Shown here: positions 15,456 to 23,742 of the stretch, one piece after another
Numbering within the stretch: position 1 is the stretch's first letter
Layout of the letters: the number at the start of each line of letters is the position of its first letter
DNA from: Ignavibacteriales bacterium
GTDB taxonomy: Bacteria; Bacteroidota; Ignavibacteria; Tepidaquicellales; Tepidaquicellaceae
NCBI GenBank assembly: GCA_020635255.1
Contig: JACKAC010000004.1
Span: forward strand, 50,199-114,198
DNA: 64,000 nucleotides
Direction: 5' to 3'
The notes under the pieces: model-generated
Told to the model about the DNA's origin: nothing
Database searches by the model: none
What the model saw: the letters and a program-made list of their open reading frames with translations, nothing else
Made by a program: the position numbers and the translations under genes

Positions 15456-16403
15456 CTACTTCTTTAATATTGCTAATTTTGTCAGGAAGTATTGGTAGGA
15501 GTTCTTTGTCTCTTCCGGATAGAGCCCATACTTCTGTTTAAACAACCAGCTAAATGAGCTTAAACTCTTAAACCCAACATCGAAACACACATCAGTGATG
15601 GACATGTCACCTCGCAATAACAGGTTCATGGCTTTATCCAGCCTCATCTTTGAGAGATACCTGTGAGGAGTTATCTCATATACCGCTTTGAATAAACGAA
15701 TGAAATGATATGTAGAGAGACAGGCTTCCCGTGCCATGTCCTCGATCTTTATATCATTTCCAAGATTGCAGTCTATGTATTCTTTAGCAATATCAAGACG
15801 CCTGTATATCTCTATCTTCGTTGACTTCTTTACCGAGGGAAGTTTCTTTATGGTCTTGCCTAGATTCCTGTGAACCTTGAGCATGTTCTCGAGTAGAAGA
15901 TAAAACTCTTCTTCTATCCATTGCTCGTCATCAAAATTATTTTCCGATGCGAGCCGGAACTTCATTATAAATGGCGTTATATACCTGTCCTGCTTGTAAA
16001 GTTTTTCCAAAAAGAAAACCGGCTGGTCGGATTCGATGTGATCTAACTCAAGAAGCTTGTCGCTGGAATTTATCAAACTGGTCAATACACCTTCCGCGAA
16101 CTGCGGTCTGAAGAAAACCGAAATTACCTCGACATCTTCTTTTGAGTTGATAAAACATGAGTAAGTCTGTCCGTCATTCAATATTAAGTAACTGGTATTA
16201 TCCACAATAAACTTTCTCTCCGGGGTAATGAAAGTCTCTTTTCCTTTTAGCGGACACTTGATCGTAAGCGGACCCTTATGCTCCGGAAAATCTGCCTTCT
16301 TAGCCTTGTTATGAATTATCATATTAGGCCAGACCTGCACCGGGCATGGCGCATTTTTATTAAATCCGGGCTTACTATAGTCAGGATATCCTTTTAGGAT
16401 CAT
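15456..16403 (-). CDS. AraC-family transcriptional regulator
   Basis: 315 aa. Residues about 1-170 form a cupin-like sensor; residues 205-305 carry the two AraC helix-turn-helix motifs (IEDMAREACLSTYHFIRLFKAVYEITP and SITDVCFDVGFKSLSSFSWLFKQKYG). It sits just upstream of, and in line with, the two VOC genes and near the DUF899/SRPBCC/DinB operon, so it is the obvious candidate regulator of that cluster. The inducer is unknown. Confidence 0.9.
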   Translation of the reverse strand: MILKGYPDYSKPGFNKNAPCPVQVWPNMIIHNKAKKADFPEHKGPLTIKCPLKGKETFITPERKFIVDNTSYLILNDGQTYSCFINSKEDVEVISVFFRPQFAEGVLTSLINSSDKLLELDHIESDQPVFFLEKLYKQDRYITPFIMKFRLASENNFDDEQWIEEEFYLLLENMLKVHRNLGKTIKKLPSVKKSTKIEIYRRLDIAKEYIDCNLGNDIKIEDMAREACLSTYHFIRLFKAVYEITPHRYLSKMRLDKAMNLLLRGDMSITDVCFDVGFKSLSSFSWLFKQKYGLYPEETKNSYQYFLTKLAILKK

Positions 16404-16416
16404 GACTTATGAAAAA

Positions 16417-17418
16417 TTATTTTGAAAAAGAGGGTTTTGTAATGAAAAAGTCGGAAGAAACTATGTCCGTATAAATCTGTAACGTTTCTGAAGACGCATC
16501 AAGCCTCATGTCGGAAACGCTTCCGTTATCATTGCTCCATTTAGAATGCCAGTAGCTTATAGCTTTTATACGGGGATATTTGTCAGAGGTTATGTAGTTT
16601 AAAGCATTTCTTACCCATTCTGATTGGTTATTTGTACCCGGCTCATCCACCGCCCCAAACTCAAGTATTGCCAATGGTTTATTCGGAGATAGGTCCGATA
16701 GTTCAGCTATCACATCATCGAGAACATCGCTAAACTGTACATACTGCTCACCCGGCTCCTGCGCCCCGTAGATGCTCACTCCTATCCAGTCTATATAATC
16801 ATCTCCCGGGTAGTATGCTTTCAAACTATTTCCTTCCCTGGAAGGAGCAGGGTAATCGTTAACATGAAAAAACCATGTTACATTATTCGCACCCTCCTGA
16901 TTAAAAATATCTATAATGTGTCTGTACGCATCACGAAATACTATAGGACCTTCGTTATATGTTCCGCTCCATGGAAACCAGTCACCGTTCATTTCCGTAC
17001 CAAACTCGATCAACAATGGCGTACTGAATTTTTTTGCATCCTGAGCGTACTGCCTTAGCTCAGTATCAAATTTACCGTCTATGATATTTTGCAAAGAGTA
17101 TACTGGATCCTGCCTACCCTCAGTCCAGTCACTTCTCGGCATCATCCTGATAAATGGAATAGATCCGGCTTTTCTTATTGCATCTGCTTCCCCGTAAGGA
17201 AAATTAATTCCGTCGAACCAATTATCGGAAAAATATGCCCACATAATATCCTTCCCCGTAAGGATCTCAAACTCCTGCACGTTCTTAATTGAAACAACGT
17301 CCTCCGTCGGTCCCATATCCGGAAAAGCTGAATGATATACACCATTCACGGGAGGAAGGAGCTTCTGTCCATATATATTGGAAGCCATAAAAAATAATAT
17401 TACAATATACCGTCCCAT
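16417..17418 (-). CDS. Glycoside hydrolase family 26 protein (mannanase-like), exported
   Basis: 333 aa with a signal peptide (1-17, cut at IYGQ). A TIM-barrel GH26 pattern is visible: acid/base Glu E142 in FGTEMNGDWFPW and nucleophile Glu E253 in AILEFGAV. Family members cut beta-1,4-mannan or related glucans. It starts 14 nt after trkA and ends 13 nt before the AraC gene. It has no T9SS domain and is probably periplasmic or a lone glycan-trimming enzyme. No SusC/D-like partner is nearby, so it is not part of a visible polysaccharide utilisation locus. Confidence 0.87.
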   Translation of the reverse strand: MGRYIVILFFMASNIYGQKLLPPVNGVYHSAFPDMGPTEDVVSIKNVQEFEILTGKDIMWAYFSDNWFDGINFPYGEADAIRKAGSIPFIRMMPRSDWTEGRQDPVYSLQNIIDGKFDTELRQYAQDAKKFSTPLLIEFGTEMNGDWFPWSGTYNEGPIVFRDAYRHIIDIFNQEGANNVTWFFHVNDYPAPSREGNSLKAYYPGDDYIDWIGVSIYGAQEPGEQYVQFSDVLDDVIAELSDLSPNKPLAILEFGAVDEPGTNNQSEWVRNALNYITSDKYPRIKAISYWHSKWSNDNGSVSDMRLDASSETLQIYTDIVSSDFFITKPSFSK

Positions 17419-17432
17419 ATCCTTATATACAT

Positions 17433-18086
17433 TTACTCAAAAGTCAGATCTTCTATCTCGTCTGTTTTACATACAAGTATCATTGCTGAATCTGGAGGAA
17501 GCTTTTTGTCAGGCTTTGGAGAGATATCGATCGTATCCATAAGCACATCCTTGATACCGACCACTGTAATGCCGTATTTATTCCTAATGTCCAGCTCCTC
17601 AAGCGACTTGCCAAAGAATTTTTCAGGTGTAGCAATCTCTACAATACTATATTCTGGAGCAAGCGGTATATGAGCAATAAGGCTCGACATGTTCAATCGC
17701 TCCGCGAGTCTCTCGGCAATGTCCCTTTCCGGAAAAATAACCTCTTCAACTCCGAGAGATTTTAATATCTTACCGTGATCATCATTCTTCGCTTTCGCAA
17801 TAATGTGCTTTACTCCGATCTGCTTTAGATAGAGTACCGACAGCACGCTCATTTCAATATCCGTACCTGTAGCAAGTATCACTGTATCTATGTCCTTATC
17901 TATAAACTCAGATAAAGTTTCGACATCCTTTGCATTTGCAATGATAGCTTCCGTGACACTATCCTTAATTTTTTCCACTCTTTGCTTGTCCTGATCCAAT
18001 GCAAGTACTTGGTTGCCCAGCTTATAAAGAGTGGTTGCGAGATTTGAACCAAAACGGCCGAGACCGATTACGACGAACTGTTTCAT
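17433..18086 (-). CDS. trkA: Potassium uptake regulator TrkA/KtrA (RCK protein)
   Basis: 217 aa, one RCK unit: Rossmann RCK_N (1-130) with GLGRFGSNLATTLYKLG and the NAD/nucleotide-binding acidic residue in VLALDQD, then RCK_C (about 135-217). The single-unit length is that of KtrA/KtrC rather than the doubled E. coli TrkA. It is a cytoplasmic ring that gates the partner channel in response to nucleotides. It lies 13 nt after the TrkH gene on the minus strand. Confidence 0.93.
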   Translation of the reverse strand: MKQFVVIGLGRFGSNLATTLYKLGNQVLALDQDKQRVEKIKDSVTEAIIANAKDVETLSEFIDKDIDTVILATGTDIEMSVLSVLYLKQIGVKHIIAKAKNDDHGKILKSLGVEEVIFPERDIAERLAERLNMSSLIAHIPLAPEYSIVEIATPEKFFGKSLEELDIRNKYGITVVGIKDVLMDTIDISPKPDKKLPPDSAMILVCKTDEIEDLTFE

Positions 18087-18099
18087 ACTATTGTATTTA

Positions 18100-19452
18100 T
18101 TATACTATTAATATGTTCCCTTCGGGGTATGAATAATTTACGGCTTTTTGTCTTCCAAGCAGTGTGTATCCTACAATAAGAGGTCCTACCCTGCCAATTA
18201 ACATAGTTAGAGACAAAATAATTTTACCGGGGGTAGACATAGAAGCGGTTATCCCTGTCGAGAGCCCGTTATTTCCCAGTGCCGAGGATGCCTCAAAAAG
18301 CAGTGAAAGAAACTGCTGTTCCTCCGTAATATTTAAAAACATTGTTGTAAATAACAGCCAGAAAAGCGCTAAGAGACTAATCGAAAATGCTCGAGCGATT
18401 GTAGCGGGATGGATGGATCTGCTCATTACGTTTACATTTTTCCTGTCTCTTATAAAAGTAAATAGCGAGAGACACATGATCAAAAAGACAGTTGTCTTAA
18501 TGCCACCACCTGTTCCGCTTGGTGAAGCACCTATAAACATTTCAATGACTATACCCAATAATGATGATCTCTCAAGTTTTGAAATATCGACCGTATTAAA
18601 TCCAACAGACGTACTGGCTGATGCTGACTGAAAAAATGATTCCAGCAATGTACTTGCTTCACCCGTATGGCTAATGATATTCTCTACAAAATAAATCAGC
18701 ACTGTTCCTATTACTATTATGCTGAGTGAGACCCATAATACAAGCCGGGAGTGCGTTGATAGTCTGTACCGTATCTTTTTGAATGATGATTTTGTAAATG
18801 AGGAGAGATCATACACTACGAAAAATCCTATACACCCCGCATACGATGCCGCGATTATTACCGCGTTTACAAAATAATCATTCCTGTAGCCCATAAGATT
18901 ATCACTATTTAACGAAAATCCTGCTGTACAGAATGCAGAGACAGAGTGAAATATACCCTGCCTGAGCGACTCCCCGAATGTCATATCTTCCATCCAGTAA
19001 ATTACCAGCATTGCCGCCGCTACTGCTTCGATTACAAGTGTGTACTTAATAACTTTAAAAACGAATTGCTTTAGTTCGAGCTTTGAGTGGCTTATGGATT
19101 CTTTTAAAATCAGCTTGTTAAATAGAGATAACCTACCACTAAATATCACAACAGCCAGTGCAAAAAATATCATATAACCAACATTTCCTACCTGTATCAG
19201 GATCAGTATCACTGCCTGCCCAAATAGCGAGAAATATGTCCCCGTATCCTCTACTATCAGACCTGTTCCGGATATTGCTGATGTGGTGGTGAATATGGAA
19301 TCTACAAAAGAGAGGGTTTCATCACTATCTATAGAGATAGGGAGCATCAGCAGGAAACTCCCGAAAAGTATAAAAAGAAAATACCCCAATATTAGGGTCT
19401 GCGCAGTGGTTATCCTGGATCCTATGTATGAATTAATCTTTTTTAATAACAT
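18100..19452 (-). CDS. trkH: Potassium uptake channel TrkH/KtrB
   Basis: 450 aa integral membrane protein with the four M1-P-M2 repeats of the Trk/Ktr/HKT superfamily. Selectivity-filter-like glycines occur in TTTSAISGTGL, VSAFCTAGFS, STSVGFNTVD and SALGNNGLS. With TrkA/KtrA it forms a K+ (or Na+-coupled K+) uptake system in the inner membrane. The length fits KtrB. It is the first gene of the pair. Confidence 0.93.
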   Translation of the reverse strand: MLLKKINSYIGSRITTAQTLILGYFLFILFGSFLLMLPISIDSDETLSFVDSIFTTTSAISGTGLIVEDTGTYFSLFGQAVILILIQVGNVGYMIFFALAVVIFSGRLSLFNKLILKESISHSKLELKQFVFKVIKYTLVIEAVAAAMLVIYWMEDMTFGESLRQGIFHSVSAFCTAGFSLNSDNLMGYRNDYFVNAVIIAASYAGCIGFFVVYDLSSFTKSSFKKIRYRLSTHSRLVLWVSLSIIVIGTVLIYFVENIISHTGEASTLLESFFQSASASTSVGFNTVDISKLERSSLLGIVIEMFIGASPSGTGGGIKTTVFLIMCLSLFTFIRDRKNVNVMSRSIHPATIARAFSISLLALFWLLFTTMFLNITEEQQFLSLLFEASSALGNNGLSTGITASMSTPGKIILSLTMLIGRVGPLIVGYTLLGRQKAVNYSYPEGNILIV

Positions 19453-19467
19453 TCATCCATATATAAA

Positions 19468-19498
19468 AATAATGAAGAGTGAAGAACTCTTCATTATT
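19468..19498 (-). terminator. Probable terminator after the TPR gene
   Basis: Perfect 13-bp stem 19468-19480 / 19486-19498 with a 5-nt loop (GAAGA) and short A/T runs. It lies 55 nt beyond the stop of the minus-strand TPR gene and upstream of trkH. The T-run is weak, so it may also be an operator. Confidence 0.55.
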
Positions 19499-19552
19499 TG
19501 AATTTAGCAATATATGTGACAAATATCAGTCTATTATGACCCTGAAAAAGCA

Positions 19553-20440
19553 TTAATCAGGCACTTTTCCTAGCTTTTTCATCCTATCCAGGCGATCTTT
19601 CTCATTTGCCTGAAGCCATTCATCCTGAGAAAGAAGTTCATATGCCTTTGCAAAATACTCCGAAGCCGTATCTTCACTTCCCAGTTCCAGGTTACATTCA
19701 CCGATCTCCTCGAATACAAACCCATCATTTCTGTAATTATTTTGTTCTATATCCTTTAATAATTCCATCTGCATATCCAGTGCATCGGAAGCCCTGCCCA
19801 GAGACCGCAGACATCTCGCAACCGTCCAACGGGCTATCCTCTCACCTTCACCTGTATTCCTTTCCTTATGCCAGGAAAGAGATTTTTCGAAGTATGACAT
19901 AGCCTTTTCGTAATCACCCATATCATGGTATGTCCATCCTGTATTATTGTACAGAGGACCGCCCCATTTTTTAGCTCTTTCATCAGAGGTTTTTTCTATC
20001 ATGCCAATAGCTATATCACTCCATCTAAGGGATTCTTCCGGGTTCTCGGCAATAGCCATCATATGAGCCGCATCTATTGCATAAAAGTCCATTCCTGTGT
20101 TTTCGGCATAATCGTAAGCCTGCTTAAAAAGCACCAATGCTTTTTCTTTATCACCTGCAGAATTGAAAGCGCGTCCTCTTTCGAGATAGTATCTTACCCA
20201 TGCGGTATCGACGTTCTCATTTTCAGCAAGTAGATCACCTACTTGATCCAGCAATTCATGTGCCTTATCAAACTGTCTTTGCAAACCATATGTTCTGGCA
20301 ATCTGTGTGAGCAGCTGAATATAATAATCTTTGTCACCCGATGCTTCAGCCTCAGGTAGTAACTCTTTGAATTTTTTCTCTGTCCCCGCAGGGTCGTTAT
20401 AATCCCAAAGGGAATCAATAAACGGCAATCCGTCTGACAT
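19553..20440 (-). CDS. Cytoplasmic TPR-repeat protein
   Basis: 295 aa from the Met at 20440; the frame opens 10 codons earlier with a short hydrophobic run that is too short for a signal peptide. At least five TPR units are visible, for example GDKEKALVLFKQAYDYAENTG and GDYEKAMSYFEKSLSWHKERNTGEGERIARWTVARC. Probably a protein-interaction scaffold; partners are not evident. It is separated from both neighbours. Confidence 0.82.
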   Translation of the reverse strand: MSDGLPFIDSLWDYNDPAGTEKKFKELLPEAEASGDKDYYIQLLTQIARTYGLQRQFDKAHELLDQVGDLLAENENVDTAWVRYYLERGRAFNSAGDKEKALVLFKQAYDYAENTGMDFYAIDAAHMMAIAENPEESLRWSDIAIGMIEKTSDERAKKWGGPLYNNTGWTYHDMGDYEKAMSYFEKSLSWHKERNTGEGERIARWTVARCLRSLGRASDALDMQMELLKDIEQNNYRNDGFVFEEIGECNLELGSEDTASEYFAKAYELLSQDEWLQANEKDRLDRMKKLGKVPD

Positions 20441-20525
20441 AATCAGGAAGTTTAAAATTAATAGGATCATTAGAAAACAATTTACCCTATTTGAAATAAT
20501 AGTTCAATCAATTATTGATTATCTC

Positions 20526-22400
20526 TTAATTCGTGACTACCTGTTCTTCTTTTGGAGAACCATTCTCATAATTTATCTTCCTTGAGAAATACATCAATAT
20601 CGCCAGTATAATAAATAATCCTATGCTTCCTGCAAGAAGTGAATAATCCTGAAGCTGAATAATGAAATAAAGGAATCCATAAAGAAAGCTCAGAATGAGG
20701 AACATAAAGCCAGTTAGGATCCATTTCTTCAAGAAGTTCTTCGAATACAAAGTTATCAATATTACAACTGCCGAAGCCGCTGCCAAGTACGCCATTTCAA
20801 ATCCTATAACCTCCGATATAGATAATAATAGAGTATAGAATATGATAAGCGCTAAACCGACCAGAAAATACCTGATTGGATGTATTCGCGTCTTGTTTAT
20901 CACCTCGACGAAGAAGAACACAACATATGTCAAAAATATAAACAGGAATGCATACTTTGCCGACCGCGATATCTTCTGATACTGTTCGACCGGTTGTAAG
21001 AGATTCACTCCGAAACCGGACGATGCCGGAGAAAAAGAATCGCCGATCCACTGCTGTGGAAATCCCCTGTTGAGATTAAGAACTTTCCACTCAGCATTAA
21101 ATCCGGCTTCGGTAATCTCCCTTTTATCCGGGAGGAACGTTCCATCAAAGCCGGGATTACTCCACTGAGAAGAAAGGTTCACATCGGTTTCCTTCCCGAG
21201 TGGTGCAAAATTTAGATTTGAACTCCCGTTAATGTCTATCGCGAAACTAAACTCCCCTCCGGTTTTCAATAATTCTGTCTGCTCTTCTGAAACCCCGGCA
21301 CTCACACCGGAAAGTTTCAAATTCTCGTCAATAATTCCATTCTTAAAAACAAAATTCTTATCGCCATACTTCATATCCACTGTCCTCTTTATTCCTTTCA
21401 GATCTGAAATACCGATGCAGAAATACGCATCACTCCAGAGGACATTGCTTGAATCGATCTTTAGCGAAGCCAGGTCAGGCGCAGAATAATTCCCTGAAAA
21501 ATTTAAGTTAGCGTTATAAACAGTAACATCATATATTCCGCGGTTGAGAGTCTCTGGATTGATCGTGCCGGTGATGTTCAGTTTCTCCGGCAAAAAATAT
21601 GCTGTTTTTACAATTTCGGATTTATTTTCTCCACTGCCTGTTAATTCTTTATAGGGCAAGGCAAGTATAGGTCCGATTAGATACTGGCTCCCTCCCCACT
21701 TGCTTCCTATATCGCGTATGGCTTCCTGCTGTAGCTGTTCTCTCTCATCAATAAGTCCTGAGATCATGATCATCGGAACAATAAGGACGATAACCATCGC
21801 CCCAACCACGATCATCTTGAACGTGATGGAGGTTTTTATCCAGTTTGAAAATGTGCTTAATGAATTCTGCTGTTGCATAGCATTTGGTTTAATTATTTTA
21901 AAAATCTCTTTGAATATTTCCGGGTGTACTGCGTGATCAAATATTAGTCCTATACTGAGGCTCCCCCCTATAAAGAATAGATATTCATATTGGGTATTCA
22001 CTAAAAACGAAAGCGCTAAAATGCAAATAACATATATGTAAGTAGCTCTGTAGGTAACTTCAACAAGAAGAAACTTTTGCGCAATAAAGTAGAATAAGAT
22101 CGCTACAATAATGTAAAATAGATTAAATGCTGCTGTGTTAAAGATCGCACTAAAAATTATCATCACCGGCAATAATAGAAATTGACCGACGGATGAAAGG
22201 ATAAAGAAAACAGAATAATGTCCTATTGCAAACTTTTTAGTGTATTGTATATTTGCTATAACCATACCTATTGTTAAAAAGGGTAAGTACATAACAACAA
22301 AAGCCATTTTCTCTAAATGACCACTTGACGACACCGGTATTGATACAACAATACCCGCAATAAGACTGAATATGGTGAAGTAAAATTTCAATTTCTTCAC
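20526..22400 (-). CDS. creD: CreD-family inner-membrane protein with extra N-terminal membrane domain
   Basis: 624 aa. The CreD core begins near residue 190 (SITFKMIVVGAMVIVLIVPMIMISGLIDERE), followed by the large periplasmic part (about 220-475; GSKWGGSQYLIGPILALPY) and a block of C-terminal membrane helices. Residues 1-160 add about five transmembrane helices not found in the roughly 450-aa E. coli protein. CreD (BlrD) is linked to envelope stress and beta-lactam response in proteobacteria, with unknown mechanism. Its start overlaps the stop of the small membrane gene by 4 nt. Last gene of a four-gene operon. Confidence 0.88.
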   Translation of the reverse strand: MKKLKFYFTIFSLIAGIVVSIPVSSSGHLEKMAFVVMYLPFLTIGMVIANIQYTKKFAIGHYSVFFILSSVGQFLLLPVMIIFSAIFNTAAFNLFYIIVAILFYFIAQKFLLVEVTYRATYIYVICILALSFLVNTQYEYLFFIGGSLSIGLIFDHAVHPEIFKEIFKIIKPNAMQQQNSLSTFSNWIKTSITFKMIVVGAMVIVLIVPMIMISGLIDEREQLQQEAIRDIGSKWGGSQYLIGPILALPYKELTGSGENKSEIVKTAYFLPEKLNITGTINPETLNRGIYDVTVYNANLNFSGNYSAPDLASLKIDSSNVLWSDAYFCIGISDLKGIKRTVDMKYGDKNFVFKNGIIDENLKLSGVSAGVSEEQTELLKTGGEFSFAIDINGSSNLNFAPLGKETDVNLSSQWSNPGFDGTFLPDKREITEAGFNAEWKVLNLNRGFPQQWIGDSFSPASSGFGVNLLQPVEQYQKISRSAKYAFLFIFLTYVVFFFVEVINKTRIHPIRYFLVGLALIIFYTLLLSISEVIGFEMAYLAAASAVVILITLYSKNFLKKWILTGFMFLILSFLYGFLYFIIQLQDYSLLAGSIGLFIILAILMYFSRKINYENGSPKEEQVVTN

Positions 22401-22615
22401 AATGACGTTCTTGAAGCTATCAGATCATAAAACAAAAAGTATATTCCTCCGATAGGAAGAAACCCATAATATGTATCACTCACTGAGTGGGACTTACTAT
22501 CGATAAATAGGAAATCATGTACCATTAATACCAGAGTTATTATCGCAATTATACCTCCGCCCATCGATACCGGCAGATAGAATAATCCAAATCTTTTGAA
22601 TAGTGGTTTTCTCAT
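22397..22615 (-). CDS. Small two-helix membrane protein in the CreD operon
   Basis: 72 aa with two hydrophobic segments (about 10-32 and 45-65) joined by a short polar loop. No family recognised. It is translationally coupled to creD by an ATGA overlap, which argues that it is a real gene. A copy of the operon's inverted repeat lies 12 nt upstream of its start. It may be a CreD partner or modulator. Confidence 0.72.
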   Translation of the reverse strand: MRKPLFKRFGLFYLPVSMGGGIIAIITLVLMVHDFLFIDSKSHSVSDTYYGFLPIGGIYFLFYDLIASRTSL

Positions 22616-22626
22616 TTTATTATTTT

Positions 22627-22643
22627 ACTTTGTACTGCAAAGT
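22627..22643. promoter_or_regulatory. Operator-like inverted repeat, copy 2 (inside the CreD operon)
   Basis: ACTTTG-TACTG-CAAAGT: a perfect 6-bp inverted repeat with a 5-nt spacer, in the gap between the winged-helix gene and the small membrane gene. The half-sites and spacing are identical to copy 1 at the operon promoter. Likely a binding site of the winged-helix regulator. Confidence 0.65.
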
Positions 22644-22661
22644 GAATATGAAAAAAAATTT

Positions 22662-22955
22662 TTATATGTTCAGAAGCTTTTCAAGGGCGTCGAGATGCTC
22701 TGCAAATGCCTTCTTCCCGGCGTCGGTGACGCCGTATGACGTATTTGGTTTTTTCCCGACAAACTTCTTTTTTATAATAATATATTTGGATTTTTCCAAC
22801 GCGCTGAGATGACTCGCCAAATTTCCGTCTGTGAGGTTTAACATTTCCTTCAGAGTGTTAAAGTCTACCCACTCATTAACCATCAATATTGACATGACTC
22901 CAAGTCTCACTCTGCTTTCGAAAACCTTATTTAAACTATGTATAATATCTTTCAT
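22662..22955 (-). CDS. Winged-helix transcriptional regulator (HTH_34 type)
   Basis: 97 aa, a single winged-helix domain: RVRLGVMSILMVNEWVDFNTLKEML, recognition helix around TDGNLASHLSALEKSKYI, wing KKKFVGKKPNTSYGVTDAGKKAF. This is the small ArsR/MarR-like type that often accompanies CreD in Bacteroidota. No sensor domain or Cys/His metal site is seen, so it may respond through a partner. It overlaps the membrane protein gene upstream by 4 nt. Two identical inverted repeats flank it and are its likely operators. Confidence 0.9.
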   Translation of the reverse strand: MKDIIHSLNKVFESRVRLGVMSILMVNEWVDFNTLKEMLNLTDGNLASHLSALEKSKYIIIKKKFVGKKPNTSYGVTDAGKKAFAEHLDALEKLLNI

Positions 22956-23587
22956 TTCTCATATTTGAGATACATGTATATCCCGTAAATGATATGAAGA
23001 ACACCAAATCCTATCATCCAGAAAAGCAAACCCCATCCAGGATAGAACATCGATACCAATCCCAATACTATCTCAGCGATTCCAAGGTATTCAGCGTTTC
23101 CTATTGCATACTTGCTCGCATTCACGAGAGCCAACCCATAAAATATAAGCATGGACGGCGCGATCAATGCCGTGTACCAGTTCATAAGAAGTATCAGGCA
23201 AAATATACCGCCCGTTCCTAGCGGGATCATAAGACTAACAAGCATTCGCTTTGTTGTGCTGTCCCATGCTTTCAGATTGTTCTTTCTTGCTTTCCTTACA
23301 GTGAAAAATACCGACAATGACACTGCCAGCACGAGTATGACCAGGGCGTTACCTATATAAAATAACGTCGTACTTTCATTGAGCTTCACTCCTGATTCAT
23401 ATGTCCTCTCCCAGGCAGTCGATAATATACCTGTGCCATGGTAAACCGAGACAGCAACCGCTCCCAGTATAGCGATTATCCCCGCACTTATTCCTGACAT
23501 TCCGCTGAGCGAAAGACATCTCGACGATCTCTCCATTAGCGTCCGAATTTCAGATAATGTATCTAGGTGTTCTTCCCTGTTATTCAT
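22952..23587 (-). CDS. Multi-pass membrane protein, first gene of the CreD operon
   Basis: 211 aa from the ATG at 23587; the open frame continues 28 codons upstream but runs through the promoter. The opening NNREEHLDTLSEIRTLMERSSRCLSLSGMSG is an amphipathic cytoplasmic stretch, followed by about six transmembrane helices. Similar proteins accompany the winged-helix/CreD pair in Bacteroidota. It could be a membrane signal receiver that holds the regulator; this is inference. Confidence 0.8.
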   Translation of the reverse strand: MNNREEHLDTLSEIRTLMERSSRCLSLSGMSGISAGIIAILGAVAVSVYHGTGILSTAWERTYESGVKLNESTTLFYIGNALVILVLAVSLSVFFTVRKARKNNLKAWDSTTKRMLVSLMIPLGTGGIFCLILLMNWYTALIAPSMLIFYGLALVNASKYAIGNAEYLGIAEIVLGLVSMFYPGWGLLFWMIGFGVLHIIYGIYMYLKYEK

Positions 23588-23611
23588 TTTAGATATTGAT
23601 TTATTGAAAGT

Positions 23612-23628
23612 ACTTTGAAATACAAAGT
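23612..23628. promoter_or_regulatory. Operator-like inverted repeat, copy 1 (over the CreD operon promoter)
   Basis: ACTTTG-AAATA-CAAAGT, a perfect inverted repeat with a 5-nt spacer that covers most of the -7 element (23623-23630) and the expected start of transcription. Occupancy would block RNA polymerase, which fits autorepression. Confidence 0.68.
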
Positions 23629-23654
23629 TAATTTGTATAAAATTAATATGCAAA
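23623..23654 (-). promoter_or_regulatory. Bacteroidota-type promoter of the CreD operon
   Basis: Minus strand TTTG (23654-23651), 20 nt, TAACTTTG (23630-23623), a full match to TTTG / TAnnTTTG, about 36 nt before the start codon at 23587. Confidence 0.75.
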
Positions 23655-23671
23655 TGAAAAAATCCTTTCAA

Positions 23672-23683
23672 AGCAGGCCTGCT
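23672..23683. repeat. Perfect 12-bp palindrome upstream of the CreD promoter
   Basis: AGCAGGCCTGCT, 17 nt upstream of the -33 element. It may bind an activator or be the stem remnant of a terminator for the minus-strand metallopeptidase gene; it has no T-run. Confidence 0.4.
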
Positions 23684-23700
23684 ATCCTGGATAAACGCTA

Positions 23701-23720
23701 ATATATATATATATATATAT
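23701..23720. repeat. (AT)10 dinucleotide microsatellite
   Basis: Twenty bases of uninterrupted AT between the metallopeptidase stop codon and the CreD promoter. It is prone to slippage and would melt or bend easily. Confidence 0.9.
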
Positions 23721-23742
23721 TTTCAGCTACTTACTGCTCTTT

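Noticed and set aside
16417..17418. Polysaccharide utilisation locus around the GH26 gene
   Set aside because: No SusC/SusD pair, no other glycosidase and no hybrid regulator of that type nearby.
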